Assembly (NCBI GenBank): GCA_029054825.1
Contig: JAIDEM010000126.1
Span: forward strand, 1-36,851
Length of the DNA stretch: 36,851 nt
Origin: Prevotella sp.
GTDB taxonomy: Bacteria > Bacteroidota > Bacteroidia > Bacteroidales > Bacteroidaceae
Reading direction: 5' to 3'
Under the pieces are notes generated by a model. That model saw only the letters and a list, made by a program, of their open reading frames with translations, made no database searches and was not told the DNA's origin. The translations under genes were made by a program, and so were the position numbers. Below are positions 8,070 through 16,887 of this stretch, piece after piece; position 1 is the stretch's first letter; each line of letters starts with the position of its first letter.

Positions 8070-9557
8070 ATGAAACTATATTCAGACGACGAACTTGCGG
8101 AGATACTTGATACCCCGGTGTTTCACCTTATCGGCGAGACCGCCGATGAACTTGGGGTGGAGTGTTATGTCGTTGGCGGATATGTGAGGGATATATTCCT
8201 GGAACGTCCGTCAAACGATATTGATGTCGTGGTCGTGGGCAACGGCATCAGCGTGGCACAGGCACTGAAGGACAAACTTGGGAAGAGAGCACACCTGTCG
8301 GTCTTCCGTAATTTCGGAACGGCACAGGTGAAGTTCCGCGAGCGTGTCAAGGCCGGTGAGCCAGACAAGCCTTCTTACAAGGAAATCGAGGTGGAATTTG
8401 TCGGCGCGCGTAAGGAGAGTTACCAGCGTGGCTCACGGAAACCGATTGTCGAGGACGGCACTCTGGAAGACGACCAGAACAGGCGTGACTTCACTATAAA
8501 CGCCCTCGCGATATGTATCAACAGAGACCGTTTCGGAGAACTTGTAGACCCGTTTGACGGTATCTATGACATGGAGGACGGCATCATACGCACTCCGTTG
8601 GACCCAGACATAACATTCTCCGATGACCCATTGCGTATGCTGCGCTGCATCCGCTTCGCGACACAGTTGAATTTCTTCATAGACGATGAGACTTTTGACG
8701 CTCTCGAACGTAACCGTGAACGTATAAGCATCATTTCCGGCGAGCGTATTCAGGATGAGCTTAACAAAATAATGATGACACGGACACCGTCAAAAGGCTT
8801 TATGGACCTCCATCGTTGTGGTCTGTTGCAGCTTATATTGCCGGAAGTGTCAAATCTTGATATCGTGGAGACAAGGAACGGCAAGGCGCACAAGAACAAT
8901 TTCTACCATACTCTGGAGGTTCTTGACAATGTCGCACGTGCCACATCCGGTCCTGACACCACGAAGATGGTTCTTTGGTTGCGCTGGAGCGCACTGCTGC
9001 ACGATATAGGCAAACCGAAGTCAAAGCGCTGGGAGCTTCCAGCAGGCTGGACATTCCATAATCATAACTATCTCGGAGCGAAGATGGTGCCGGGGATTTT
9101 CCGCAGATTGAAACTCCCTATGGACATGAAGATGAAGTATGTCCAGAAACTCGTGGACCTGCACATGCGTCCGATAGTCATTGCCGACGAAGAGGTGACG
9201 GACAGCGCTGTACGTCGTCTGCTGAATGATGCCGGTGACGACATTGACGACCTCATGACCCTCTGCGAGGCAGACATAACGTCGAAGAATGAGGTAAGGA
9301 AGAAGCATTTCCTTGAAAATTTCAGACTTGTGCGTGAGAAACTTGCGGACTTGAAAATACGTGATTTCAGGAGAATCTTCCAACCTGTCGTCGACGGGAA
9401 CGAAATAATGGAGGTGTTACATCTTCCACCGTCACGCGAAGTGGGAACTCTCAAGCAGACATTGAAGAATGCTGTCTTGGATGGTGTCGTGCCTAACGAG
9501 CGGGAACCTCTTATAGAACTTCTCATGAAAAAGGCAAAAGAAATGAAATTGATATGA
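8070..9557 (+). CDS. cca: CCA-adding tRNA nucleotidyltransferase with HD domain
   Basis: A 495-residue class II nucleotidyltransferase that adds or repairs the 3' CCA of tRNAs. The polymerase domain shows VVGGYVRD (about 35-42), the metal-binding NDIDVVVVG (about 50-58), RRDFTINALA (about 138-147) and the DPLRMLRCIRFA helix. A C-terminal HD phosphohydrolase domain follows, with ALLHDIGKPKS near 310 and NHNYLGAKM downstream. The nearby tRNA-His does not encode a full CCA, so this activity is needed. The stop overlaps the aroA start by four bases, so the two genes are probably translationally coupled although their pathways are unrelated. Confidence 0.93.
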   Translation: MKLYSDDELAEILDTPVFHLIGETADELGVECYVVGGYVRDIFLERPSNDIDVVVVGNGISVAQALKDKLGKRAHLSVFRNFGTAQVKFRERVKAGEPDKPSYKEIEVEFVGARKESYQRGSRKPIVEDGTLEDDQNRRDFTINALAICINRDRFGELVDPFDGIYDMEDGIIRTPLDPDITFSDDPLRMLRCIRFATQLNFFIDDETFDALERNRERISIISGERIQDELNKIMMTRTPSKGFMDLHRCGLLQLILPEVSNLDIVETRNGKAHKNNFYHTLEVLDNVARATSGPDTTKMVLWLRWSALLHDIGKPKSKRWELPAGWTFHNHNYLGAKMVPGIFRRLKLPMDMKMKYVQKLVDLHMRPIVIADEEVTDSAVRRLLNDAGDDIDDLMTLCEADITSKNEVRKKHFLENFRLVREKLADLKIRDFRRIFQPVVDGNEIMEVLHLPPSREVGTLKQTLKNAVLDGVVPNEREPLIELLMKKAKEMKLI

Positions 9558-10810
9558 AATATAGAATATCGGCACCGAATATAATAAAGACAGAGGTCAA
9601 GTTGCCTTCGTCAAAGAGCATCAGCAACAGGGCACTTGTGATATCTGCCATGGCTGGCGATTTCAGTCAGATGGACAATATCTCAGACTGTGACGACACG
9701 GATGTCATCATACGGGCACTGCATGATATGCCTGAGACCATTGACATAAAGGCGGCTGGGACAGCAATGCGCTTCCTTACGGCATATCTCTGTACATTGC
9801 CGGGAGAGACTCATGTGCTTACTGGTACGGAAAGGATGAAGCATCGGCCGATAAAGATACTTGTCGATGCCCTGCGCCGTATCGGCGCACAGATAGAGTA
9901 TGTCGGTGAGGAGGGCTATCCGCCTTTGCGCATTACGGGAAAGAGGCTCCCGGGCGGTGTGCTGTCCATTCCGGGAAATGTAAGTTCACAGTATATCTCG
10001 GCCTTGATGATGATTGGTCCTGTGATGGAGGAAGGGCTGACGCTTACACTTGAAGGAAATATTGTCTCGCATCCGTATATCGACCTGACTCTGTGTACTA
10101 TGCGCGATTTCGGTGCGGAGGCTTGCTGGACGGGTGTGGACACGATAGTGGTAAAGCCTGTGCAATATAAGCCGATACCTTATTATATAGAGAGCGATTG
10201 GAGTGCCTCAAGCTATTGGTATCAGATGATGGCAATGTATTGCAATGAAGACTGCAATATCAGACTGTTAGGAGTCATGGACGGTTCGCGGCAGGGGGAT
10301 TCGCAGGTGAAGTACATGTTCTCGATGCTTGGCGTGAAGACGACATTTGAGGCCACTCAGAAACTCGTGCCTACTGTTGCGACACTGACTTGCCATGACC
10401 GCACATTGTCTCGCATGGATTTTGACTTCACCCATCAGCCGGATCTTGCACAGACCCTCATTGCCACATGCTGTGCCTGCAATCTGCATTTCTATTTCCG
10501 TGGACTGGCTTCATTGAAGATAAAGGAGACGGACCGTATAGAGGCGATGAAGACAGAGATGCGCAAACTCGGCTTTGTCCTGCATGATTTCAACGACTCG
10601 GAATTGCGTTGGGACGGCGACAGGTGTGAGAGAATGGCAGATGCCGTGATAGAAACCTATGATGACCATCGCATGGCAATGGCGATAGCTCCTATGTCGA
10701 TAATCCTTGGACCTCTGACAATAAACCATCCTGAGGTCGTGAGCAAGTCTTATCCGCATTTTTGGGATGACCTTGCAAAGGCCGGATTCTGTATAGAAGA
10801 AGTACAGTGA
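9554..10810 (+). CDS. aroA: 3-phosphoshikimate 1-carboxyvinyltransferase (EPSP synthase)
   Basis: A 418-residue EPSP synthase, which joins shikimate-3-phosphate and phosphoenolpyruvate in aromatic amino acid synthesis. The sequence shows LPSSKSISNRAL at 17-28 (K21, S22 and R26 for substrate binding), AGTAMRFLTAYL near 75, SSQYISALM near 143, the ESDWSASSYW active-site Asp region near 212, KIKETDRIEAM near 318, and DDHRMAMA near 360. The length is slightly short, as is usual in Bacteroidetes. It starts within the stop of the cca gene. The 159 bases after it hold no gene. Confidence 0.95.
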   Translation: MKYRISAPNIIKTEVKLPSSKSISNRALVISAMAGDFSQMDNISDCDDTDVIIRALHDMPETIDIKAAGTAMRFLTAYLCTLPGETHVLTGTERMKHRPIKILVDALRRIGAQIEYVGEEGYPPLRITGKRLPGGVLSIPGNVSSQYISALMMIGPVMEEGLTLTLEGNIVSHPYIDLTLCTMRDFGAEACWTGVDTIVVKPVQYKPIPYYIESDWSASSYWYQMMAMYCNEDCNIRLLGVMDGSRQGDSQVKYMFSMLGVKTTFEATQKLVPTVATLTCHDRTLSRMDFDFTHQPDLAQTLIATCCACNLHFYFRGLASLKIKETDRIEAMKTEMRKLGFVLHDFNDSELRWDGDRCERMADAVIETYDDHRMAMAIAPMSIILGPLTINHPEVVSKSYPHFWDDLAKAGFCIEEVQ

Positions 10811-10969
10811 GACGGTGCATTGTTGCCGTTCTGCTGTATTTCAGATGACAGAGACAATAATTCCGCATAGTTTGCGTTATACATAAAGGAGGTGTGTGGT
10901 TTGTAGAGATTGTCTGCAACACCGCTATGTCGCCTGATATGATACGAACATGACAAAACCTGCATTCCA

Positions 10970-13900
10970 TTGCTTATACTCATAGCCTCAATACTCGTTC
11001 TTGGTGTGGTATGCGCACTGTTTGGATTTCTTGCCAAAGGCGGCAAGGAACAGCCTGTTGATGCCGAACCGACATGTATCACTTGTACAGGAGAGAATGC
11101 GAAATGTGAGCAGGAATGCATGATGGAAGCTGCCATTAAGGACATCGAATACTATGATGACGAGCAGCTTGACAAGTTTCAGGGACGCCCGTCTGACGGT
11201 TATGACGATGACGAGATAGAGGAGTTCGCTGATGTCCTTTATACCTTGAAGGAAGAGGATGTTGCCGGATGGAACCGCAGTCTTATCCTTCGCAACATCA
11301 ATATACCCAATCAGTTGAAAGACGACCTTATAGCCTTGCTCTCAAAGGCTTCGGTCATTATAGCCTTTATCTTTGTCTTTGTCGGTCTGCAAGGATGCTC
11401 CACACAGAAAAATACCTCTGCTTCCCGTTGGTGGCACAGCTTCAATGCGAGATATAATACATACTTCAACGGTTCGCAGGCATACATAGAGGGCTCTCTG
11501 GAAAAGGAGAACGGCAATAAGGACAATTATACGGAGATGCTTCCGCTGTATTATGTCGGCAATAAAGCCAGTCGCGAACTGGGAAAGTCTAATTTCGAGA
11601 CAGCTATAACGAAAGCACAGAAAGCCATAAAGCAGCATTCTATAAAGAAGCGTCCGCAATGGACGAAAAGCCGTAAGAAGACGGAACGCGACATAGAATG
11701 GCTCAACCGCCGTGAATATAACCCTTTCCTGTGGAAGGCATGGATGCTCATGGGACGTTCACAGTTTCATACAGGAGCATTTGACGAGGCTGCCGCGACG
11801 TTCTCATACATGTCGAGACTGTATAAGACTCAGCCTGCAATCTACGGCAAGGCACGTGCCTGGCTGGCAAAATGCTATATAGAGCAAGACTGGCTGTATG
11901 ACGCGGAGGATGTCATACGCAATATGTCGCGCGACTCCATAGACTGGCATGCACAGAAGGAATGGGATTATACTCTTGCCGATTATTATCTCCGTACAGG
12001 AAACCTTGCGCAGTCTGCCGTGTATCTCCGTAAGGTTATCCGTCATGAGATGCGTTCCAAGCAACGTGCACGTGAGTGGTATATCCTCGGACAGGTCTAT
12101 GCCGCTATGGGCAAGAATACGGAGGCTTATGCCGCATTCCGCCGTTGTGTACGTCAGAATCCTCCTTACGAACTTGAGTTCAATGCGAGGATATCGATGA
12201 CAGAGGTTATGCCTCGCGATTTGGCTAAGTCAAAGATAGGAAAGCTCAAGTCTATGGCACGCTCAGACAAGAATGCAGAGTATCTTGATCAGGTTTATTA
12301 TGCCATAGGAAATGTCTATCTTGCCGAGAATGATACTGTCCAGGCTATTGCCGCGTATGAAAGAGGCAATAGGGAAGCCACTCGCTCTGGTATAGAGAAA
12401 GGGGTGCTGCTGCTACATCTCGGAGATCTTTATTGGCAAGTGGAGAAGTTTGGCGATGCACGTCGCTGCTATGGGGAGGCGATAGGACTGCTCGACAATG
12501 ACCGCCCTGATTACAGTCAGTTGGCGGAGCGTTCCAAAATTCTTGACATCCTTGTCCCTCACACAGACAATATCCAGTTGCAGGACTCTTTGCAAGGTCT
12601 TGCCAGAATGGACGAGAAGGAGCGTAATGCGGCGATAGACCGTGTCATAGACGCTCTTAAAAAGAAGGAAAAAGAAGAGCGTCTCAATAAGCTGGAAGAA
12701 GAGGCACAGAAGAATGCCGCACAGGGCAATGTCTCAGGCAACAATACCTCAACTATGCCGCAGGCTCCTGGAATGGGACAGACAAGCACTTTCTATTTTT
12801 ACAATCCTAATGCCGTGCAACAGGGTAAGCAGATGTTTATCCGGCAGTGGGGCAGGAGAGAGAATGCTGATGACTGGCAACGTGCAAACAAGACCGTTGT
12901 GGCTTCTGCCTCTTGGAATGATGCAGACGGTATGGATGCACGGACGGACAGTATGGATGTCGCAGGAAACGATTCTATCTCTGGTAGTGACGATATGGCG
13001 GAGCAGGCTGACTCGGCTGCTCTTGACCCGCATAAACGTGAGTATTATCTTGCACAGATTCCTTTTACAGAAGAGCAACTTGCGACTTCTAATCAGATAT
13101 TGTCTGATGCATTGTTCAATGCTGGTGTGATATTCAAGGACAAGTTGGATAATCTTCCTCTCTCGGAAAAAGAACTGAAACGCCTTTCGGCAGACTTTCC
13201 TGATTTTGAGAGAAATGATGAATTGTATTATCACCTGTTCCTGCTATATTCAAGAAAAGGGGATGTCCTCAAGGCAAGGTACTATAAAGAACTGCTTGCG
13301 GAACGCCATGCGGACTCGCAGTGGTCGAAGATAGTCAATGACCCTGACTTTGAGGATAATATGCGCTATGGCACACACAAGGAGGACTCGCTGTATGCTG
13401 AGACCTACGATGCATTCAAGGCTGATAATTTCCAGACAGTATCGCGTAACAGCCTTGTCTCTGAGACGCGGTATCCTCTCGGGGCACATCGTGACAAATT
13501 CCTTTTCATTGGCGGCATGACACGCCTCAATCAAGGCGATGCTGACAGTTGTCTCCATGCCATGGAGCGCGTCGTTGCTGAATATCCTCAGAGCGATGTC
13601 TCTCCTCTTGCAGGAATGATAATAAATGGCGTAAAGGCTGGAAGAAAACTGAGAGGGGCAAAGTTTGACATATCCAATATATGGGACTACCGCTCCACAG
13701 TGCTTTCAGAGGACGTTGATACGGCGAGCGCGTTCTCTGCCAATCCGAATGAGGAGTTTGTCTTCCTCATGACATATCATCCTGACTCTCTTAATGAAAA
13801 TCAGTTGCTTTACAATCTTGCGAAATATAATTTCACAAGCTATCTTGTACGCAATTTTGACATTGAGATAGAGAATTTCAGTGACATGCATCGTCTTTCC

Positions 13901-14731
13901 GTCAGCGGTTTCCGCAATTTCGGCGAGGCATTGGTGTATGCACGTGAGCTTTATCGTAATACACAGATTATGTCTGTTGCCAAGGGTAGCCGCAATGTTG
14001 TCATAAGCAGATCCAATCTTCCGCTTTTGGGAGCGCAGTTCAGCTACAATGACTATGACAAATTCTATTCTGCGCACTTCGCTCCTTTGCCACGACCTTC
14101 CATCGCTGTGCTGGAGGAACAGGTGGTTTCTCCAGAGCAGTATGACCCGGAGATGACACCAGTCACAGAGACCAAGGGCGATGAAGACGAGGAAAATGCT
14201 GTTCCTATAGCAGAAGAAGATAACAGTATCATTGTGTCGGAAGAGATGCCTGCTGCGCCTGAGGGTACAGAGATTTCAGATATTGTGGACGATGTACCTG
14301 TTGTGAATGACGTGCCTGCTGTAGACGATGGCGTCGTTGTTCCTACGCAGCAACCAGCAGAACAGCCGGCAGGGATGCAGGATGCATCGGTAACAGTTGT
14401 TGCAGAGCAACCGCAAGATGCTCCTGCTGATGATACAACTGTGGTAGAGCAACGACAGGAAACTTCTTCCGATGATATGACTGTAGTAGAGATGCCTCAG
14501 GAAACTCCGGTAGAAAAGGCGGTCGTTACCCCTGCTGATACAAAGAAAAAGCAGGAAGAAAAGCTGCAGACACAGAATAACGGCAATACTATACGTATGG
14601 ATATAAACAGTGATATCCTTGAGATTATAGATGAGGATGCTCCAAAAAACGAGACACCTGCCGACAGGAAAGAGGACAGCAAGAGGTCTGTAGAAAACGA
14701 TGACGAATACTTCGACTTCGATGGCTTTTGA
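10970..14731 (+). CDS. porW: PorW/SprE-like TPR lipoprotein fused to an upstream small membrane protein
   Basis: One open frame of 1253 residues. Residues 1 to about 120 look like a separate small Bacteroidales protein: an N-terminal membrane helix, a Cys cluster CITCTGENAKCEQEC, and an acidic tail. Without a stop it runs into a lipoprotein signal peptide ending at C143 (FVGLQGC), then a TPR-rich region (about 150-700) and an acidic, Val/Gln/Pro-rich tail (about 1050-1250). The part from C143 resembles PorW/SprE, an outer-membrane lipoprotein needed for type IX secretion and gliding. In-frame TTG codons at 11315 and 11336 could start the lipoprotein on its own. The first start is TTG at 10970; a stop at 10940 rules out a much longer frame. 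The adjacent porX supports the call. Whether the fusion is real is unsettled. Confidence 0.8.
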   Translation: MLILIASILVLGVVCALFGFLAKGGKEQPVDAEPTCITCTGENAKCEQECMMEAAIKDIEYYDDEQLDKFQGRPSDGYDDDEIEEFADVLYTLKEEDVAGWNRSLILRNINIPNQLKDDLIALLSKASVIIAFIFVFVGLQGCSTQKNTSASRWWHSFNARYNTYFNGSQAYIEGSLEKENGNKDNYTEMLPLYYVGNKASRELGKSNFETAITKAQKAIKQHSIKKRPQWTKSRKKTERDIEWLNRREYNPFLWKAWMLMGRSQFHTGAFDEAAATFSYMSRLYKTQPAIYGKARAWLAKCYIEQDWLYDAEDVIRNMSRDSIDWHAQKEWDYTLADYYLRTGNLAQSAVYLRKVIRHEMRSKQRAREWYILGQVYAAMGKNTEAYAAFRRCVRQNPPYELEFNARISMTEVMPRDLAKSKIGKLKSMARSDKNAEYLDQVYYAIGNVYLAENDTVQAIAAYERGNREATRSGIEKGVLLLHLGDLYWQVEKFGDARRCYGEAIGLLDNDRPDYSQLAERSKILDILVPHTDNIQLQDSLQGLARMDEKERNAAIDRVIDALKKKEKEERLNKLEEEAQKNAAQGNVSGNNTSTMPQAPGMGQTSTFYFYNPNAVQQGKQMFIRQWGRRENADDWQRANKTVVASASWNDADGMDARTDSMDVAGNDSISGSDDMAEQADSAALDPHKREYYLAQIPFTEEQLATSNQILSDALFNAGVIFKDKLDNLPLSEKELKRLSADFPDFERNDELYYHLFLLYSRKGDVLKARYYKELLAERHADSQWSKIVNDPDFEDNMRYGTHKEDSLYAETYDAFKADNFQTVSRNSLVSETRYPLGAHRDKFLFIGGMTRLNQGDADSCLHAMERVVAEYPQSDVSPLAGMIINGVKAGRKLRGAKFDISNIWDYRSTVLSEDVDTASAFSANPNEEFVFLMTYHPDSLNENQLLYNLAKYNFTSYLVRNFDIEIENFSDMHRLSVSGFRNFGEALVYARELYRNTQIMSVAKGSRNVVISRSNLPLLGAQFSYNDYDKFYSAHFAPLPRPSIAVLEEQVVSPEQYDPEMTPVTETKGDEDEENAVPIAEEDNSIIVSEEMPAAPEGTEISDIVDDVPVVNDVPAVDDGVVVPTQQPAEQPAGMQDASVTVVAEQPQDAPADDTTVVEQRQETSSDDMTVVEMPQETPVEKAVVTPADTKKKQEEKLQTQNNGNTIRMDINSDILEIIDEDAPKNETPADRKEDSKRSVENDDEYFDFDGF

Positions 14732-14770
14732 TACAGTAGGGGATAAATGATCTTTTAATCACTTTTTGAC

Positions 14771-16393
14771 ATGACAAACGGCAAAATCCTTTGGGTAGAC
14801 GATGAGATAGAACTCCTCCGCGCCCATATCATATTTCTAGAAAAGAAAGACTACGAGGTCATAACCGTATCCAATGGCACTGACGCCATAGAGCAGTGCC
14901 AGCAACAGACATTTGACCTCATACTGCTTGACGAGATGATGCCGGGCATAACAGGACTTGAGACTCTGCAGCAGATAAAGGACATACAGCCACAGACTCC
15001 TGTCGTCATGGTCACAAAGTCAGAGGAAGAGAATATCATGGACCAAGCGATAGGGCAGAAGATAGCCGACTACCTCATAAAGCCTGTCAATCCTTCGCAG
15101 ATACTTCTCGCCTTGAAGAAGCATATACATCGGCGTGAGATAGTCACAGAGGTGACACAGACACAGTACCAGCAGTCGTTCGGACAGCTTTCCATGCAGA
15201 TTATGGACTGCCGTACACTGGCCGACTGGAAAGCGGTCTACCACCGTCTTGTGCTTTGGGAACTAGACCTGTCAGAGACGGACTCCAGGATGACGGAAAT
15301 GCTTGCTTCTCAGAAAGAGGAGGCGAATATAGGATTCGCAAAGTTCATAAAGCAGAACTACATGTCATGGGTCGACCCGAAGACATTCCTCGACTACGAC
15401 AACCGCCCGGTGCTCTCGCCGGATATATTCCGTGAATACATCTTCCCTGCGCTTGATGGCAAAGCATCCCCTGATACAAAGCAGGAGAAAGTGTTCTTCA
15501 TCGTCGTTGATAACTTCCGCTATGACCAATGGCGCATACTATCAAAGGAAATTGGGGATATGTTCGACATTGATGAAGACATGTACCTTGCAATACTCCC
15601 TACTGCCACGCAGTATGCACGCAATGCCATATTCTCTGGACTTATGCCTGAGCAGATAGAACGGATGTTCCAAGACTTGTGGGTGGATGAAGACAGCGAG
15701 GAGGGCAAAAACCTTAACGAAGAACCGCTCATACGTACCCAGATAGAGCGGTACCGCCGCAAATACTCGTTCTCTTACAATAAGGTAAACGACTCTCAGG
15801 GAGCAGAACGCTTCCTCAGTAAGTTGCCGAGTCTTGCACAGAACGATCTCAATGTTCTTGTAGTTAACTTTATAGACATGCTTTCACATGCAAGGACAGA
15901 GTCGAAGATGGTACGCGAACTTGCCAATAATGAGTCGGCATATCGCTCAATCACGCTCTCATGGTTTCGCCATTCTGTCCTTGCAGAACTTTTCCGCCTG
16001 CTCGCGCAGAGCGATTATCGTATAGTGCTGACAACAGACCACGGCTCTATCCGTTGCGGAAAACCAGTGAAAATCATAGGCGACAAGAATACCAATACCA
16101 ACCTGCGTTATAAGCTCGGCAAAAACCTTAATGTCCTTGCCAACGGTAACGGCAATGCAAAGGAGAAAGACCTCTCGAAGGAACTCTTTGTGATAAAGGA
16201 ACCTGCCAAGGCTCAACTGCCGTCCCCAAATCTCTCCACAAGCTATGTCTTCGCCACAGGCAATTCGTTCTTCGCCTATCCGAACAATTACAACTACTAT
16301 GTTTCCTATTTCAAGGACACATTCCAGCACGGAGGCATATCCATGGAAGAAATGCTTGTGCCTATCATAACATTGAAGCCACGCAGACGTTGA
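14771..16393 (+). CDS. porX: Type IX secretion response regulator PorX (receiver plus PglZ domain)
   Basis: A 540-residue two-domain protein matching PorX of Bacteroidetes. The N-terminal CheY-like receiver shows the acidic pocket D10/D11, phosphoacceptor D54 in ILLDEMMPG, and the K of DYLIKPVNP. The C-terminal PglZ/alkaline-phosphatase-superfamily domain shows VFFIVVDNFRYDQWR near 242 (metal-binding Asp), TATQYARNAIFSG near 277 (the family nucleophile Thr region), LTTDHGS near 420 and FQHGGISMEEMLVP near the end. PorX proteins link the PorY sensor to expression and function of the type IX secretion system, and the PglZ domain has phosphodiesterase activity in studied members. It follows the PorW-like gene by 39 bases, an arrangement that suggests co-regulation. 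Confidence 0.93.
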   Translation: MTNGKILWVDDEIELLRAHIIFLEKKDYEVITVSNGTDAIEQCQQQTFDLILLDEMMPGITGLETLQQIKDIQPQTPVVMVTKSEEENIMDQAIGQKIADYLIKPVNPSQILLALKKHIHRREIVTEVTQTQYQQSFGQLSMQIMDCRTLADWKAVYHRLVLWELDLSETDSRMTEMLASQKEEANIGFAKFIKQNYMSWVDPKTFLDYDNRPVLSPDIFREYIFPALDGKASPDTKQEKVFFIVVDNFRYDQWRILSKEIGDMFDIDEDMYLAILPTATQYARNAIFSGLMPEQIERMFQDLWVDEDSEEGKNLNEEPLIRTQIERYRRKYSFSYNKVNDSQGAERFLSKLPSLAQNDLNVLVVNFIDMLSHARTESKMVRELANNESAYRSITLSWFRHSVLAELFRLLAQSDYRIVLTTDHGSIRCGKPVKIIGDKNTNTNLRYKLGKNLNVLANGNGNAKEKDLSKELFVIKEPAKAQLPSPNLSTSYVFATGNSFFAYPNNYNYYVSYFKDTFQHGGISMEEMLVPIITLKPRRR

Positions 16394-16492
16394 GAAACAT
16401 CTCCGCAGATGTCCTGTAAGCCACAAAGTTATATATGTATAAGGCGAATAGAAGGCAAATTTACGGTAAAGAGTAAAAAAACGCAAGAATTA

Positions 16493-16524
16493 TTTGGTCA
16501 GTTGAAAAAAAAACAGTACCTTTG
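16493..16524 (+). promoter_or_regulatory. Promoter of tRNA-His
   Basis: TTTG at 16493-16496, 20 bases, then TACCTTTG at 16517-16524: both elements of the Bacteroidetes promoter consensus at ideal spacing. The mature tRNA begins about 75 bases downstream, leaving a leader to be trimmed. This is one of the best promoter matches in the window. Confidence 0.8.
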
Positions 16525-16599
16525 CACTCGCTTTTGAGATTGGTGCTTGAATCGTCAAGTCACGGATTCTTATCCTGTCTCATTGGTTTTATATAGATG

Positions 16600-16673
16600 G
16601 TGCCCGTAGTTCAGTTGGTTAGAGCGTCAGATTGTGGTTCTGAAAGTCGTGGGTTCGAGCCCCACCGGGCACC
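16600..16673 (+). tRNA. tRNA-His (anticodon GTG)
   Basis: A complete cloverleaf. The acceptor stem pairs 16600-16606 with 16666-16672, the anticodon stem is TCAGA/TCTGA with loop TTGTGGT (anticodon GTG at 16634-16636), and the T-arm is GTGGG-TTCGAGC-CCCAC at 49-65. A G at 16599 can serve as the extra G-1 typical of tRNA-His, opposite discriminator C at 16673. A full 3' CCA is not encoded. An intrinsic terminator follows directly and an integrase lies 215 bases downstream, so this tRNA is a plausible attachment site for the prophage. Confidence 0.97.
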
Positions 16674-16680
16674 CAATAAA

Positions 16681-16716
16681 AAAGAGGGTGCAGATTACAA
16701 ACTGCGCCCTCTTTTT
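16681..16716 (+). terminator. Intrinsic terminator after tRNA-His
   Basis: A 13-base-pair stem (16681-16693 with 16702-16714, one G-U pair) closes an 8-base loop and is followed by a T-run at 16712-16716. It is a strong rho-independent terminator for the tRNA-His transcript and separates it from the integrase gene. Confidence 0.9.
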
Positions 16717-16836
16717 GTATTTGTAAATCAAGCATTTACGGCTAATAAACGGCATTCCCCTGTGAATAAAGAAGTCAAGATAAACATCGTCCGTGTTGCC
16801 ACAAGTAGCATCTAAAAACCACAAATAATATCAAGA

Positions 16837-16869
16837 TGTTTACCCATTGTTTACCCATTGTTTACCCCG
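16837..16869. repeat. Three tandem 11-bp repeats before the integrase
   Basis: TGTTTACCCAT occurs at 16837-16847 and 16848-16858, and a third copy ending CG instead of AT is at 16859-16869. The unit length is one helical turn, so the copies face the same side of the DNA. The repeats end 18 bases before the integrase ATG. They are good candidates for integrase arm-type sites, an excisionase or repressor operator, or part of the attachment site. Confidence 0.85.
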
Positions 16870-16887
16870 ATTAGATAAATATTAGAT

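Noticed and set aside
10880-10905. A Shine-Dalgarno-like AAGGAGGTG between aroA and the PorW-like gene
   Set aside because: The only start after it (GTG) meets a stop within five codons, and the PorW frame starts about 80 bases later, so it does not drive a gene I can see.
13250-13558. Minus-strand open frames inside the PorW-like, QueA and fibre genes
   Set aside because: They lie opposite long conserved genes and show no motif, start signal or independent context.
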